A stretch of 64,000 nucleotides of DNA from positions 43,471,656 to 43,535,655 of the forward strand of contig OY829539.1 of the NCBI GenBank assembly GCA_963691705.1. The letters are read 5' to 3'. Of this stretch, positions 22,986 through 34,650 are shown one piece after another. Origin of the DNA: Viola odorata (taxonomy: Eukaryota; Streptophyta; Magnoliopsida; Malpighiales; Violaceae). The position numbers and the translations under genes were made by a program. A model generated the notes under the pieces. The model saw nothing but the letters and a program-made list of their open reading frames with translations, did not search any database and was not told the origin of the DNA. The stretch's first letter is position 1. Each line of letters opens with the position of its first letter.

Positions 22986-24121
22986 TAGGGCTGAGCCCGA
23001 CCGATCCTATCCGAGCTCAAAGTTCGGTCGGTGAGGGGTCGTGATGTCCGAAAATCCTCAGATTCGGAATGTCGGATTTTCGGAATCCGAAGTAATCCGA
23101 CATGCTCCGAACCCATACCCACAGGTCTCGCACCCGCCCGCCTCCTCCGCCACCCATTTCATGATTTGGATTTTGGGCCATTTCCTTCCTTCATTTTTTG
23201 TTTTCAATTTTCATTAGACACAGCCACACTAGACCCCACACAGCCAGCCGCTCGCTCCGCTCCCTCTCCCCCGTCGCTCTCCTCCCTTCATCCCTTGTCC
23301 ACTCCGCCTCTATTTCTTTTGAACTCTTTGGTGTGACAGAAGTGAAGAAGAAAGGAAAGAAAAATGAGGAGAAGAGTTGTTGGTATTTAATTTTGAACTC
23401 TTTGGTGTGACAGAAGCGAAGAAGGAAAGAAAAATGAGAAAGGGTTGTTGGTAATTTATTCATGGTAATGGTGTGATTGGTGTCGCCTGACCAAACCCTG
23501 TGAAAAGGAAGTCTCTCCAAAATTAAATAAAATCAATCTTGGTCGTTGGTTTCTGTAAAAAAGATTCCATTCCAATTTGAACCACAACTAACACGTGAAA
23601 TGCCACTTGGCTTTCAGATTTTGACAACAACTGTTTTTTGTTTCTAAAAGCACGGTTATTTTTTTTGTGAAAATAAGCATGAGTAATTTTTTAGTGCTCC
23701 TAAATTGTTATTCATACTTTTCTTCTTGCGATATGATTCCCCAAACTAAAATATTTATTTTACCAAAAAAAAAAAGAAAAAACTAAAATGATTCATCCAA
23801 AAATCTTTGCAACTTTCATTTTGATTTTTTTATATCTATATCTTATCATTTATATTGTTTGTTTGTGTTAATGTGATTGAATGGAATTGATTTTATAAAA
23901 ATCATTTTAGAAAATATGGAAATTTTGATTTTAGATAACTTATTGTGCTTATTGTTTTTATTAAAGTTTTAACAAGCCCATGCCAATAATAAGTCGACCC
24001 ATCCGAATAATCCAACCGAACTTATCACAATCCAAAATTGTCAGATTTGTTGATAAAAATTTGACAAAATCCGATCAAAACTTATCAGAATCCAGTCTGA
24101 AGTTCTGAATACTCACCCCTA
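22986..24121. mobile_element. Non-autonomous hAT element (1136 bp)
   Basis: The ends are TAGGGCTGAG on the left and CTCACCCCTA on the right, which form a hAT-type imperfect terminal inverted repeat. They are flanked by AGAGGGAG (22978-22985) and GGAGGGAG (24122-24129), an 8-bp target duplication with one mismatch, the length expected for hAT. CCGA/TCGG-rich subterminal repeats occupy 23000-23110 and 24000-24110. No transposase is present. An internal direct duplication lies at 23317-23450. Confidence 0.75.
23317..23450 (+). repeat. Direct duplication inside the hAT element
   Basis: The phrase GAACTCTTTGGTGTGACAGA followed by a GAAGAAG...AAAGAAAAATGAG stretch and GTTGTTGGTA occurs twice, about 75 bp apart, with small differences. 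Confidence 0.65.
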
Positions 24122-24129
24122 GGAGGGAG

Positions 24130-25631
24130 GGACTGAAGTGAGTAGTTTTTAGTATTATTATTAACTTATTATAATATCTAATAAAAATACGGAATTAAGA
24201 AATTTCCATTTCCTTAAAAAAATATTTCTGTCCATTCCGCATTATATTACGAAACCTTCCCATTCCAAAATCCTTCTGTATCGAATATTCAGATCCAAAC
24301 ATGTAAATTTTGGGATCTAATTTTTGTAAATTCAGAAATTGATTTACGATGAACAACCCTAATGGTAGTAAACATCCTCAAGAATTTTCCTTCCAAGTAT
24401 GGCCACGTTCTTAATGCATTTGATAGCCTTTGCCTCAACGGAAAGGCAATACGTTAATGTTGTCTTCGTTTGATGTGCCTACACCTTTTTTGCCTTCTTT
24501 TAATATTTGTCTTTATTTCAGAATGATGTTGACCCCTTGATGACATCTTGAAGCTCTAATGCTATATTGTATCACATCGCGAGTTGAATGAACAAGAATT
24601 CAAGAGAGAATTAAGAACACTTTGATCATTCACACAATAAGTAGCCAAAACCGTACTTGATTGATGGATCTAGTTCTTCTTACAAGGTTGTATCTTGCAC
24701 ACAACAAGGAAAACAAAAGTACAAGTAATGAGCCCAAGTCTCAAACATAAACCCCTCTAGGGATAATCAAGAACAACTTAGTTGTAAAGACAATGAGGAT
24801 CTCTCTACTAGTTTCAGGCCCTCCTTGAGCTAATCTAGAACAACCCAAAAGATTAGAAGAAAAGGTGGAAAAAAGTATATATACTAGGGAATGACTCTAA
24901 GCTATTACGAGGGCTTCAAAATAAGTCTTCCTTGATAGTTGGTGTAGAAAGGTTGACCATGAGGATTAGTTGTGGACCCCATCACAAAAGCTACCAACTT
25001 GAGGGTTATAGGCAGCTATATGCTGCCAAAACGGGGTGATATACCACTAGCCAAAAGTGAGGCCAGGCGGTACGCCACTAAGGCCTAAGGTAGTATACTA
25101 TCAGGCTTGGCCTTGGACGTTGTCTGCTAGTTGTATGCTACTAAGAGCTGGTGGTATATTTCTAGCCAAACAAAGGCCAAACGATATGCGCTAAAGCCTG
25201 AGCGGTATACCACCAGCTGGGTCGGCCTAGCCCCTTGCGTTAGGTTTAGTTGGCGCTTGGCTCGGCTTTTGATCGCGCTCTGCCTCCTCACATGCTTGCT
25301 CCTTGACTCAAATGCACACCACCATCTTTAAGCTTGAACTCTCTACCATGGCTTCTTCTTTTAATAAAGCTTGTGGAATCAATATGGCTAGTCTTCCTTA
25401 GTTTGCCTTGGCACTTGGAAGTGGCATGTCACCATTGTTAGTCTTCCTTAGAATGGTTAAGTCACTTTGACCAAATAGGTTGGTAGTCTAAATCATGTTT
25501 TTGAAATATTATAGGGTCATTGGACAAATAGTTCAACGAGATCAATTCCTATGCCTAAAATATATATGAATGTAATTTTAGTTGTCCATATGCCAATCCA
25601 AACTTTAATTAGAATATCCATATGGCACGAT
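24130..25631 (-). repeat. LTR-like sequence, unassigned
   Basis: There is no gene here. At 25030-25220 two diverged units of about 70 bp share the theme GGTATACC-type palindrome, CTAGCCAAA and AGGCC. This resembles the repeated U3 of a minus-strand copia-type LTR, and 24590-24720 would be its R/U5 side. Ends and target duplication were not found, so the assignment is weak. Confidence 0.3.
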
Positions 25632-25636
25632 CTATC

Positions 25637-26429
25637 TGTTGGGGTGTGCGAACTAAAGTCCCACATCGAAAAGAAAAGAGAAATAAAGACTAAATATAAG
25701 AGGAGTGAATCTTCTTAATGGAATGAGGCCTTTTGTGAAAACCGTGCGGGCTCAGGCCCAAAGCGGACAGTATCATTCCATTAAGAGAGATTCGAGTGGG
25801 TCTTTATTTCTCCAACAAATGGTAGCGGAGCTGATGGTTCGATGGGCTTGCGGAGTAGATCCGATGGAATGGTGGGACAAGTATGTTGATGATGGCCCCG
25901 ATCCAGTGCACGGGGTCTGGTTCAATAGCGGCACACAACGAATCTCCAAACTGATGGGCCAATAGATTGAACCCGAAGTATGATGGGTGATTTCCATACT
26001 TCGTGCAAGTTGATTGGTGGGCCAACAGATTGAGCCCGAAGTATGATGGGTGAATTCCATACTTCGTGCAAGTTGATGGGCCAAATTGGTGGGCTTACTC
26101 AGTTTGAGGTTGAACTTCAAGTACAGTGAATCTCCGGGAGAAACTTGAAGTCGGTGGGTCCTGTTGAGGACTATGTAGGGCTTCGTTCGAGAGGAAGATT
26201 GTCGGGCTCAGATAGTGGGCTTGGTGATACTTAGTTCGAGGGGGAGATTGTTGGGGTGTGCGAACTAAAATCCCACATCGGAAAGAAAAGAGAAATAAAG
26301 ACTAAATATAAGAGGAGTGGATCTTCTTAATGGAATGAGGCCTTTTGTGAAAACCGTGCGGGTTCAGACCCAAAGCAGACAGTATCATTCCATTAAGAGA
26401 GATTCGAGTGGGTCTTTATTTCTCCAACA
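25637..26429 (+). mobile_element. Complete TRIM retrotransposon (793 bp)
   Basis: Two 181-bp LTRs (25637-25817 and 26249-26429) begin TGTTGGGGTGTGCG and end TTTCTCCAACA. CTATC flanks the element on both sides (25632-25636, 26430-26434). A primer-binding site starts two bases after the first LTR (TGGTAGCGGAGCTGATGG, resembling the initiator tRNA-Met type TGGTATCAGAGC). A polypurine tract, GAGGGGGAGAT, immediately precedes the second LTR. The LTRs differ at six positions that I can count, all transitions. The 431-bp interior has no gag or pol, so mobility would depend on proteins supplied in trans. The ORFs inside are incidental. Confidence 0.92.
25956..26080 (+). repeat. Tandem duplication inside the TRIM
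   Basis: A 63-bp unit beginning GGGCCAATAGATTGAACCCG is repeated with few changes (second copy from 26019), and a third partial GGGCCAA follows. Each unit contains the inverted pair GAAGTATGATGGGTGA / TTCCATACTTC, so each can fold into a hairpin. Confidence 0.75.
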
Positions 26430-26434
26430 CTATC

Positions 26435-27647
26435 GTAGTGGGAGCCCTTGCAAATCAATGGATGACAAAGATGTTACAATATAACTTTTGTTTCACAATT
26501 TATCAGTAAAAAAATAGTAACATTACCATTTATAAACCAAATCACGTCCTTAACAAAATATTTTCCTATTTATAAGTACAAAATTTTCTTTTAAATTGCA
26601 CAAAAGTTAGAACCTAATATATTCGTGACCTAATTAATTTAAAACCAATCATGATAATTAAACATCAAATAAAAGAGATTTTTTTAGGATTTTATTTTAT
26701 TGTTGTCACATAATTATGCTGGTCGAAAAAATTATAATTTTTTGAAATAATTATTATTGCAATAGCATATGATGGCAATTCTCTTTATGATATTTTCTTT
26801 ATATATAAAATAATAAAACAAACTATATTTTATATAAAAAAAGTTAGAAGTGCTTTCCAAAAGAAAAAAAACAAGCTAGAATATATATGATAAACAACCA
26901 TGCTTGGTTTATATATAATTTCTAAGGAATTCTCGGAAGCTGATGCGGGAATCATCAATGAAGGGAAAAAGGAAGGGAAAGAGAGCAAATGCAACAGTTT
27001 TTAAGGAAATAATTTTAAGTAAAAATAATATATTTTTAGATCTCTTAATTTTATATATTTGTCAAAATTGATTTCCTAATTTTATATTATATAAAAGGAA
27101 ATTTATATATGATATCATTTTAGTCATTCATTATTATTCAAAGGTTAAGATTTATCCAACATTAGGGTTGGTAAAACGGGTCTACCTGGCCCATTTAAAA
27201 TGTGACCCATCTAATAAACGAGTCAATTCGGACCCGATCCGTCTAAGTTAGAGTTGGTCCGATCCGACCCGTTTGATTTTTTTTTTTTTACTGTCGGGCT
27301 AGATTAATCCATACTCCACTACGTTTGCCCATTATGACCCGTTTATAATGCCAATTATTTTATGAAAAAACTCAAAATAAATCATAGAAATAACTTGTTA
27401 TTGATGAGATTCTTCGGTTAATAAGTTTCATGATATATATTCTACTAAACATTTAAGTCTCCAAATAAATACTGAATTAAAATAAGCGAATTTAAAAATG
27501 AAATTGTTAGATTAATAAATACCATGACATATATTTTACTAAACATTTATCTAACATAACTCGAACTTTTAGTGTTATTGATGTTAGAGAAATAATATCT
27601 CTAAAGCTTACTTTTCAAACTCTACCATAAAATAAAAATATTAAGTA
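26435..27647. other. AT-rich intergenic sequence
   Basis: No gene was found. At 27164-27320, TAGGGTTGGTAAAACGGGTC followed by repeated GACCCGT-type motifs looks like one end of a hAT element. The opposite end was not located, so no element is called. Confidence 0.4.
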
Positions 27648-27652
27648 ACATA

Positions 27653-28346
27653 TGTACACAAAAATTTCCTCCGTAACAGGGGAAAATTACACGCGTCAAA
27701 TTACAAATAATGAATGTAAAATAAAGCGGTTCTTCTTCTCTTGATTCCTCTGATTAATGAATCAATTTTCACTCCGAATTTGGGTTTGAACTTGAGTTTA
27801 ATGGAAGACAGACTGTCTTGAGTCAGCTTGTAGTCCGCGATTGATTTGAGAAGAAACCGACATTGAATCAGCTTGTGGCTTCTCATTAATTTGATTTGAT
27901 TTGCTTGAGAGAAAAACTGGCATTAATTTGACTTATAGTTTTTCTCTTTCTTTCTTGAGGATGATACGTTTCAGTTCTTGATCTTTGCAGCAATTTGTCT
28001 CAAAAAAATCTCCTCCTTCACCTTCTGATGAGGCCTCTATTTATAGGCTCATAAGGATGATTTTGAATTTGAAAGATGATATGTATCTTCATCTCATTGG
28101 TCTAATATCTAACCAAAAATATTTAATTTGATTTAGATTTGACCTTAATTTCAATTCAAACTTGATTTGTATTTGAATTTGATTTTAGAATTTGAATATT
28201 AATTAATTTGATATTTAATCAAATTAATAAACAAATATGAGATGGGTTTTGACCAAATAAACCTCATGAATTTGAATAAAGGGCTTAGTGGATTTTTATA
28301 GACTGGGCCGAATATTTTAAGATGGGTCGAAATTTCAATGTCTACA
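27653..28346 (-). mobile_element. Solo LTR (694 bp)
   Basis: On the - strand it runs TGTAGACATT to TTTGTGTACA and is flanked by ACATA at 27648-27652 and 28347-28351, a perfect target duplication. A minus-strand promoter-like CTATAAATAGAGG lies near 28036-28048. There is no internal region. The 61-codon ORF on the - strand here is part of the LTR and is not a gene. Confidence 0.8.
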
Positions 28347-28351
28347 ACATA

Positions 28352-30263
28352 TATTAAACAAATTTATAAAATACTCATATTAAATTACATATATACTCAA
28401 TTTAAAGTTTAAGAATTAAAATGATATACCTTGTGTCTCATACAATCAATCTCTTGTATAAATCAAAACCATTTTCGGCTTGAGTGCGCTCCTAAATTGA
28501 TCAAGCACTCTACCTCCGACACTAGAAGCGCTTCCGGAAGCAATTGTAGAAATCAGTATACTCGGAACATCACAAGCCATTGCGGCAACTTTAAAAAATC
28601 GATATTCATTTGCTTTCCAATGTCCCATGATGTCTAAATCTTGGTGTCTATCTACCTTACCTCCTTCAAATATTGTTCAAGTTGTATCTTTTGGGGAGAA
28701 GCTTTTTGAATTTCAAAAGAATCAAAATTCAAATTCCAATAGAAAAATAAACAATAATATTTTTTGTAAATATTATGAAAACACTTGATTGTAGCAGCAT
28801 CAAAACTAGTATGTACAGGATAATTAAATAAAGGCATAGCACATGCTTCAGCAGTAAAATGTAAAAGATACCTGAATCGAGACTACAGTGATTATAGGAT
28901 GCCAAACTAATTAGAGTCAACTACAAAGATGTCATAAGTGGATTAAAAAGTCTGGAATTCCAGGAAATAAACATGTATGCAGAAGAAGTATCTTAAATGG
29001 AGCAACACAAATAATCACCTCAAAAAGCAGACACCCAAATAATATATTAATATTAATATTAATATAGCTCTTATGGTAACAGAGGCCATTGATTCAAGAG
29101 CAAATGGCATAATGGGCTAACACTTTTTTTTCTCAAGTGCCGGGATTGCTATTGGACTTTCTTTAGGGCCTGCTAAATGTTTATTTAGCCCGTGTAAAAA
29201 AAATTAAATGAAGCCCGCTGTGTTCGAATCGTAAGATATTTTTTTTTTTTTAGAATTTGTAATATTAATTCAATTAAGCTCTTACAAATTAATAGGGTTT
29301 AATTAATATATTTAAAAAAAAGTAGGGAATGCTTTAGTTTTATATATATATAAAGTACTGTGTGCCACCTTATTTCTTCTTCTTTTTTTCCGAATTTCTA
29401 ATTAAATCCAATCAATCTATAAGGACTTAATTGAATAAATGTTGCTAACATAAGGTGCAATTAATTTATATTGAAAATGTCTTACAAAAGTAGGAGATAA
29501 AATAGTGTTCTTCTGTATATTAAAAGAAAACCACGCCTCATAGGAAATCATTTAGGTATTAATCAATATATAAATGATATTTTGATTTTAACTTTTGCTC
29601 TAAATTAAGTTTTTTTTTATAACATAAAACAATGTACAGTATAGAATATATTTTACATTATAAATAATAATAGTTTTGTTTAGGTATGGGACCTAAACTT
29701 TAATTATCTCTAATCTTATTAGATTATGATTAATTATATTGATCGTTGAAAAGTAGGACAAGAGAGAAGCTGAAAAGTGGAACAATACCTGCAAAATTAT
29801 TGATCCTTACCATAAGCGGTTCAAATACGGGCCGACCTGGGTCGCACCCATTTGAAGACTCCTAACCCAACATGATAAATCATGTTTAATCAAATAGAGT
29901 GTTAGGTTTTTCCTTCAAGGTCACCCATGGGCTTCACGGTTGGGCCCCCGCCTGTTAGAGGCGGCCACAAAAGCCCATGTCTACCCACAAGCGTTTTAAT
30001 CCTTCTAGGACTTGCATTACACAGGTCAGAGGATTGAATCTGTGTAGGAGTCTTCAAGACTTAGCATACGTGTATTAGAAGCCTGTATCTGAGTAGGACT
30101 AGGAGATTGTATCCGATTAGTATTCTAAGTTAGTTTAGGGAGTCGATCTCCACTCGCGAGAAGGCATCACACTTTTTATATTTGTGGAGCAATTAAAACA
30201 AAAGAAGCTAAGTCGCAGTCTAGCTTGGATTAGTAAGGCGAAAGAAGAATCCAAATATCAGCA
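28352..30263. other. Intergenic region and F-box promoter side
   Basis: AT-rich, with poly-A/T and (TA)n tracts (29340-29352) and no coding exon supported. The last 60-90 bases are the probable leader of the F-box gene, with a weak TATATTTG at about 30178. Confidence 0.45.
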
Positions 30264-30392
30264 ATGGCTCCGTCCAACTCTTGTTGTTCGAGATGGTCAC
30301 TAGAGGATTTGGAAGACGATTTATTAATAGAGATCCTCTTCTGAATCTCAATAGCGGTGAAATTAGTTTTTCGATGTAAGTTGGTGTGGAAA
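30264..30392 (+). pseudogene. F-box gene block 1: N-terminus and F-box helix 1
   Basis: ATG at 30264 opens MAPSNSCCSRW, then SLEDLEDDLLIEILF. A TGA (30342-30344) stands where F-box proteins often have Arg, which fits CGA to TGA decay, followed by ISIAVKLVFRCKLVWK. The hAT element starts on the next base. Confidence 0.8.
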
Positions 30393-30769
30393 TAGGGGTG
30401 TACACGGGCCGATTCGGTCTGGTTTTTGGGCTAGAACCGGACCGAACTAAAAAGTTACGGTTCTAGTTGGGATAGAACCAAACTGAACCATTACTTACCG
30501 TTTAGTTCGGTTCGGTTCTAATTTTCTCAGTTTTTACCGGGTTGGTTCCGGTTCTGGGCCTCTTTTTTAAAAAAAAATCTTTCTTTCTACTGTCCAAAAA
30601 ATCAAAGAAATAGTATTTATTATCACAGAATCAACCAAGCAAGGTATGGTTTTTGAGCTCTACTATGCATTATGTTTTTACATAGAAACAAAAAAGAATA
30701 ATAGTAGCAGTGGTCACAGTATCAAATAACCAATTCATAGCTAAAAAAATTTAAGCTTAATTATTACCT

Positions 30770-33477
30770 TTCTCAAGATCGTCAACCTCTTTGATCGTCT
30801 CTTAAGTCATACAACGATATTCATAACTTGGTGCTCTCAACCAATCTTCAGTGCAAACCAGCGCTTCTACAATTTTTGGGGACAAAGAGCTTCAAAAATC
30901 ATAAAGGATGCGACCACTACAACTAAATGCAGATTCTGATGCGACGGTAAAAGCCTGAATAGCCAACACATTCCGTGCTATCAATGAGATAGTGGGAAAT
31001 CGAATACTATTAACCTTCCACCACTCCAAAATGTTAAAATATTTTGAATTCCCTATCGTCTCTTCCCCAAGATAACGATCTAACTCTGATTTTTTTGGTC
31101 CTCCCTCTCATTGAGCCAATTCTTTTCGATACTTGTATTCATAGGCACATGCAGCTGATCCATATTCACCATCAATATCATCAACATCTAAATCTAATGG
31201 CACTGTCACTGATTCAACATCAAAAGAAGAAGCTTCTGCAACCGCATTGACATTGGAGTTGTTATTCTCCCTTTCATACTCTTCAAACAATGCAATAAGG
31301 TTCCTTCCAACTTTTTCAACTAACTCCACTGCACTGTTAAACTCGTACATGTTGTTAATTACATAATTCGCGTAACCCAACTTGTACCTTGGATCTAACA
31401 CGACCGCAATAAACAACATCATATTAATTTTTTTTTCATCTCCCCAATATTTGTCACACTTTTTTTTCATTTGCAATGTCATTTCAGCCGCCTCAAGATC
31501 AACATTGTTGCACATTTTTTCAACCTAAAATCAACCTCACTCACTTTATTCAAACAAATGTTAGAAGTTGTGTATTTATTACCCGAAACACTTAAAGTAA
31601 GCATGTAGAAATATTTCAAAAATCTAATCATGTTCTTGATATGAACCCAATCTTCCTCCTCAAGAATCCTCTTTCTCCAATCAAGTTCTTCATCCTAGCC
31701 AACTTCACTTGAAAAAATAAATTCCAACCCCGCATATCTATCAAAAGTAGATTGTAATTTTAAGGTTGTTTCTAACATCAAGTAAGTCGAGTTCCATCGG
31801 GTGCACACATCAAGACACAACAAAGCTTCGCTATCTATCCTTTCTTCCCTAACACATGCTTTCAATTTTTCTAATCTCATCAGGGATTGCCTCAAGTATC
31901 TAACTGCATTTCGAACTCGAATAATTGAAGGAGTAGCAAGCTTTAGCCCATCATTAACTACTAGATTTATTATATGTGCAACACACCTCATATGTAGAAA
32001 CTCCCTATTTAAAACACTACCCTTCCGATGATTGACTCTTTTTTTCGAATACCCCACCGCAACATCATTCGAACTAGCATTATCAACAGTTACAGTCAAA
32101 ACCTTATCAATACCCCACTCCAACAAACATTTCTCAAATTACCAATGACCTCACCTTTATGACTAGAAATTGGACAAAATTTTATAATTCTTTTTTGCAA
32201 CTTCCAATTTGAGTCAATATAATGAGCAATCAGGCACAAATAATTAATCCTTTGATTGGAAGTCCATGTGTCTGTAGTAAGATAGACCTTCCTACAGTTA
32301 ACTAACATACTACTTTTTAGCTTCAATCTTTCCTCCACAAACATCTCATAACAATCCCTCGCTACAGTAACTCGTAAAGGCATTACAAACTTCGGTTGCA
32401 GTTCAGAACAAAAGTGCTTAAAAGTTTTACCCTCAACCATTTTAAAAAGCTTTTCATCAATAATAATAATGTATGTCAATGCCTTCCTACACTTGTTCTG
32501 TGATAACAATCCACCTAACGACAAGGGTATTTCCGTCTCTTATCCCGCATGGAAAGATCGGAACCACTGTTCCTACCTCCACGGTAGGGTCGAGGCTGTC
32601 ATCTCCCCCGTTAAGAGGCTAACGCTAGGAGAGCTAACATCACGAGAAGGGGGGTCCCCACATCCACCTTCTGGACAACCAGAGGTGTCATCCCACCCCA
32701 AGGGAAACGCACCAACCGTTACCTCGCCTGGGTAACAACCATGTCTCCACGCACCGCCCTGACGGTATATCACAACCTGGGCTGCCCCTGACGGGACCGG
32801 TTGCTCCCTAGCAAACTTACTCGCGCGGAAACGCTTCTTTCATCTATAAATACCTCCCCCACAAAGGAGGAAGGTAAGCACGAATTACTAAACCAAGCTC
32901 TGCCAAATTCACTACACATACTGACTTAAGCATCGGAGTGTTTCTGCCGGAGACCCCCTTCGGCGTATTGCAAGTACTGCGGACCGCCGTGGGCACTGAT
33001 CTGAGAGACCACTTTCTCCATATATCCTTCGGCAGAAGACAAATTCTTATCATTCTGGTTAAATTTCCATGTAGTTAACATACTCTCGTTACTCGGATTA
33101 AAATTTAACTGAGATTGACCCTTTGACTCACCACTCCCGAGTTTAAATGATTTGAAATATGACCCTTTTTGACATTTAAACAAGTGATTCCTAATTACAA
33201 TTGTGCCATTATCAGGATCATACTTATACTCAACTTTTTCTCAAAAATTACACCATACATTTATCTCATTATTACGATTCGTAAACTTTGTGACATGATC
33301 CCACACGAATGACCTTTCTTTTCTTTTCTTTTCCTCAGTTTTTTGTGGCTCTTGACTGCCTTGCACTTCGTTTGCCCCCACGGTTGGTTGCGGTGGTATC
33401 TCCCTTTGTTGTGTAGATGAAGTCTGAGTCTCTACTTGTGCACTTCCACTTCCAACCATAGGAGACCCCGACTCCAC
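30770..33477 (-). pseudogene. hAT transposase (RICESLEEPER-like), degenerate
   Basis: Going from the N-terminus, 33477-33241 is a Ser/Gln/Lys-rich leader ending in SFVWDHVTKF and the first BED zinc-finger pair, where CNF is followed by TGA (33241-33243) at the second Cys. The finger resumes with TIVIRNHLFKC. After the solo LTR, 32495-31695 carries the catalytic-core region (VDNASSNDVAV, MRCVAHIINLVV, CTRWNSTYLML). 31515-31108 has AVVLDPRYKLGYA. From 31107 to about 30870 is the hATC dimerisation domain (WWKVNSIRFP, VASESAFSCSGRI). Several stops and frame breaks occur (for example TGA after ELAQ near 31110). The family's normal role is DNA cut-and-paste; this copy cannot encode it. Confidence 0.85.
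32501..33052 (+). mobile_element. Solo LTR (552 bp) inside the hAT transposase
   Basis: It begins TGATAACAATCC and ends AATTCTTATCA (TGATAA/TTATCA inverted ends), flanked by TTCTG at 32496-32500 and 33053-33057. A TATA-like CTATAAATACC is at about 32845. The segment CTTAAGCATCGGAGTG with its CCGGAG...CTTCGGCG neighbourhood (32925-32970) matches, inverted, the LTRs at 39951-40466 and 54872-55409, so it is the same Tat-type family. The insertion splits the transposase frame after KFNQ. Confidence 0.85.
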
Positions 33478-34550
33478 TATCTATACAAAAAAACAAAAGC
33501 ACCCTTCACTCACGTAGTAATGGGTAGTAGCAAACCTAACATATTCTCTTCTGAATCATATAAATTATTTTCTTTTTCTTTTTCTTTTTCTTAATTTCTA
33601 TGTTCAATGCTATGTTAGACTGTCGTAGTCGTATATATGCTCAACTGCAATCAAGAATTAATTAATTAATCAACATGGATTTGCTATGTATAACTAATTA
33701 GAGCGGCTAAATTAATTAATTAAAATAAGCAAGAACAGAAACAACTTCACCAATCCTTACATTGATGGATTCACTGTTTGTGGTCATGTTGTTCGTGGTT
33801 TTATTGTTATGGTGGCGAGTCGAGAGGTAGGTAATGAGAGAGAGGTAGGTGACGAGAGAGAGGTAGGTGGTTTTCACATTTTGTTAAGTTTAAAAGAAAA
33901 AAGTGGAAAAATGATTAAAATTTTCTATTTTATTACTACGGAGAAAATATTTTTTCCTCATAATAATACTTATATAATTTCCTTAATAAAATTTCCTTTT
34001 TAAAATAAAAAGAAAATAAAATGAGTAATTTTAATTAAGTTTAAAAGAAAAGAAAATGATATTTAGTTAAGTTTAAAAAGGAGATAAGAAAAAAAAGAGG
34101 AATTTTAATTAAGTTTAAAAAGGAAAAAAATGACATCTAGTGAAGTTTAAAAAGGAGATACGAAAAAAAAAGAGGAATTTTAATTAAATTTAAAAGAAAA
34201 AAATGACATTTAGTTAAGTTTAAAAGGAAAACAAAATGAAGAAAAGAATTTTGAGACAAGAGGATTCGGACCCCTTCCCTTTAGGAAGGGAGACAAAGAG
34301 TTAGCCACTGAATCAAAGCTAAACTTTGATATATCAATGCATATATACATATTTATATATATAAATATATATAAGAACCGGTTCTCTCGGTTCTACGGTT
34401 CGGTTTACTGGAATTAGATTTGGAGAACCGGACCGAACCGGATAGTTCGGTCCAGTTGTCGACAAAAAAAATTGAACCGAACCAGACCAAAACGGCTGTT
34501 CCAGTTCGGTTTCTAGGTCAATCTGGTTTTTGTACACCTCTACGTGCAAA

Positions 34551-34650
34551 CGCTGGTACTCTCTCATCTCTTCCAATTATTTTGTTAAATCCTTTCTAGA
34601 ACACCATTGTTTGTAGATTGATGGTGAGGTGAAGCAGAAGCATCAGATAC
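34551..34650 (+). pseudogene. F-box gene block 2
   Basis: The 100 bases read RWYSLISSNYFVKSFLEHHC, the end of the F-box domain, then a TAG. The right-hand target copy of the hAT just before it (CGTGCAAA) supplies Cys-Lys, giving the usual CKRWYSLIS. The left copy has TGG (Trp) there, so the right copy keeps the older codon. The block ends in GATAC, the target site of the next Ty3 element. Confidence 0.8.

Larger units (their letters stand above)
30393..34542 (-). mobile_element. hAT transposon (4150 bp) in the F-box gene
   Basis: The terminal inverted repeats are TAGGGGTGTACA (30393-30404) and TGTACACCTCTA (34531-34542), 11 of 12 matching. Target copies are TGTGGAAA (30385-30392) and CGTGCAAA (34543-34550), 8 bp with two differences. 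CCGG/GGTTCGG-rich subterminal repeats sit at both ends (30400-30550; 34375-34520). The transposase lies on the - strand from 33477 to about 30770 and is broken. A solo LTR (32501-33052) is inserted in it. Confidence 0.88.

Noticed and set aside
25705..26120. Overlapping ORFs on both strands in the TRIM
   Set aside because: They follow from the duplicated unit and the LTR; no domain and no codon signal.
25637..26429. Cassandra-type TRIM
   Set aside because: The LTR lacks a 5S rRNA-like promoter block, so it is called only as a TRIM.
27164..27320. A second autonomous hAT element
   Set aside because: Only one end-like sequence was found; no transposase, opposite end or target duplication.
29820..30000. 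tRNA-like or small RNA gene
   Set aside because: GC-richer than its surroundings, but no cloverleaf or A/B box could be built.
32568..32773. Gly/Pro-rich ORFs on both strands near 32600
   Set aside because: They lie wholly within the solo LTR at 32501-33052.
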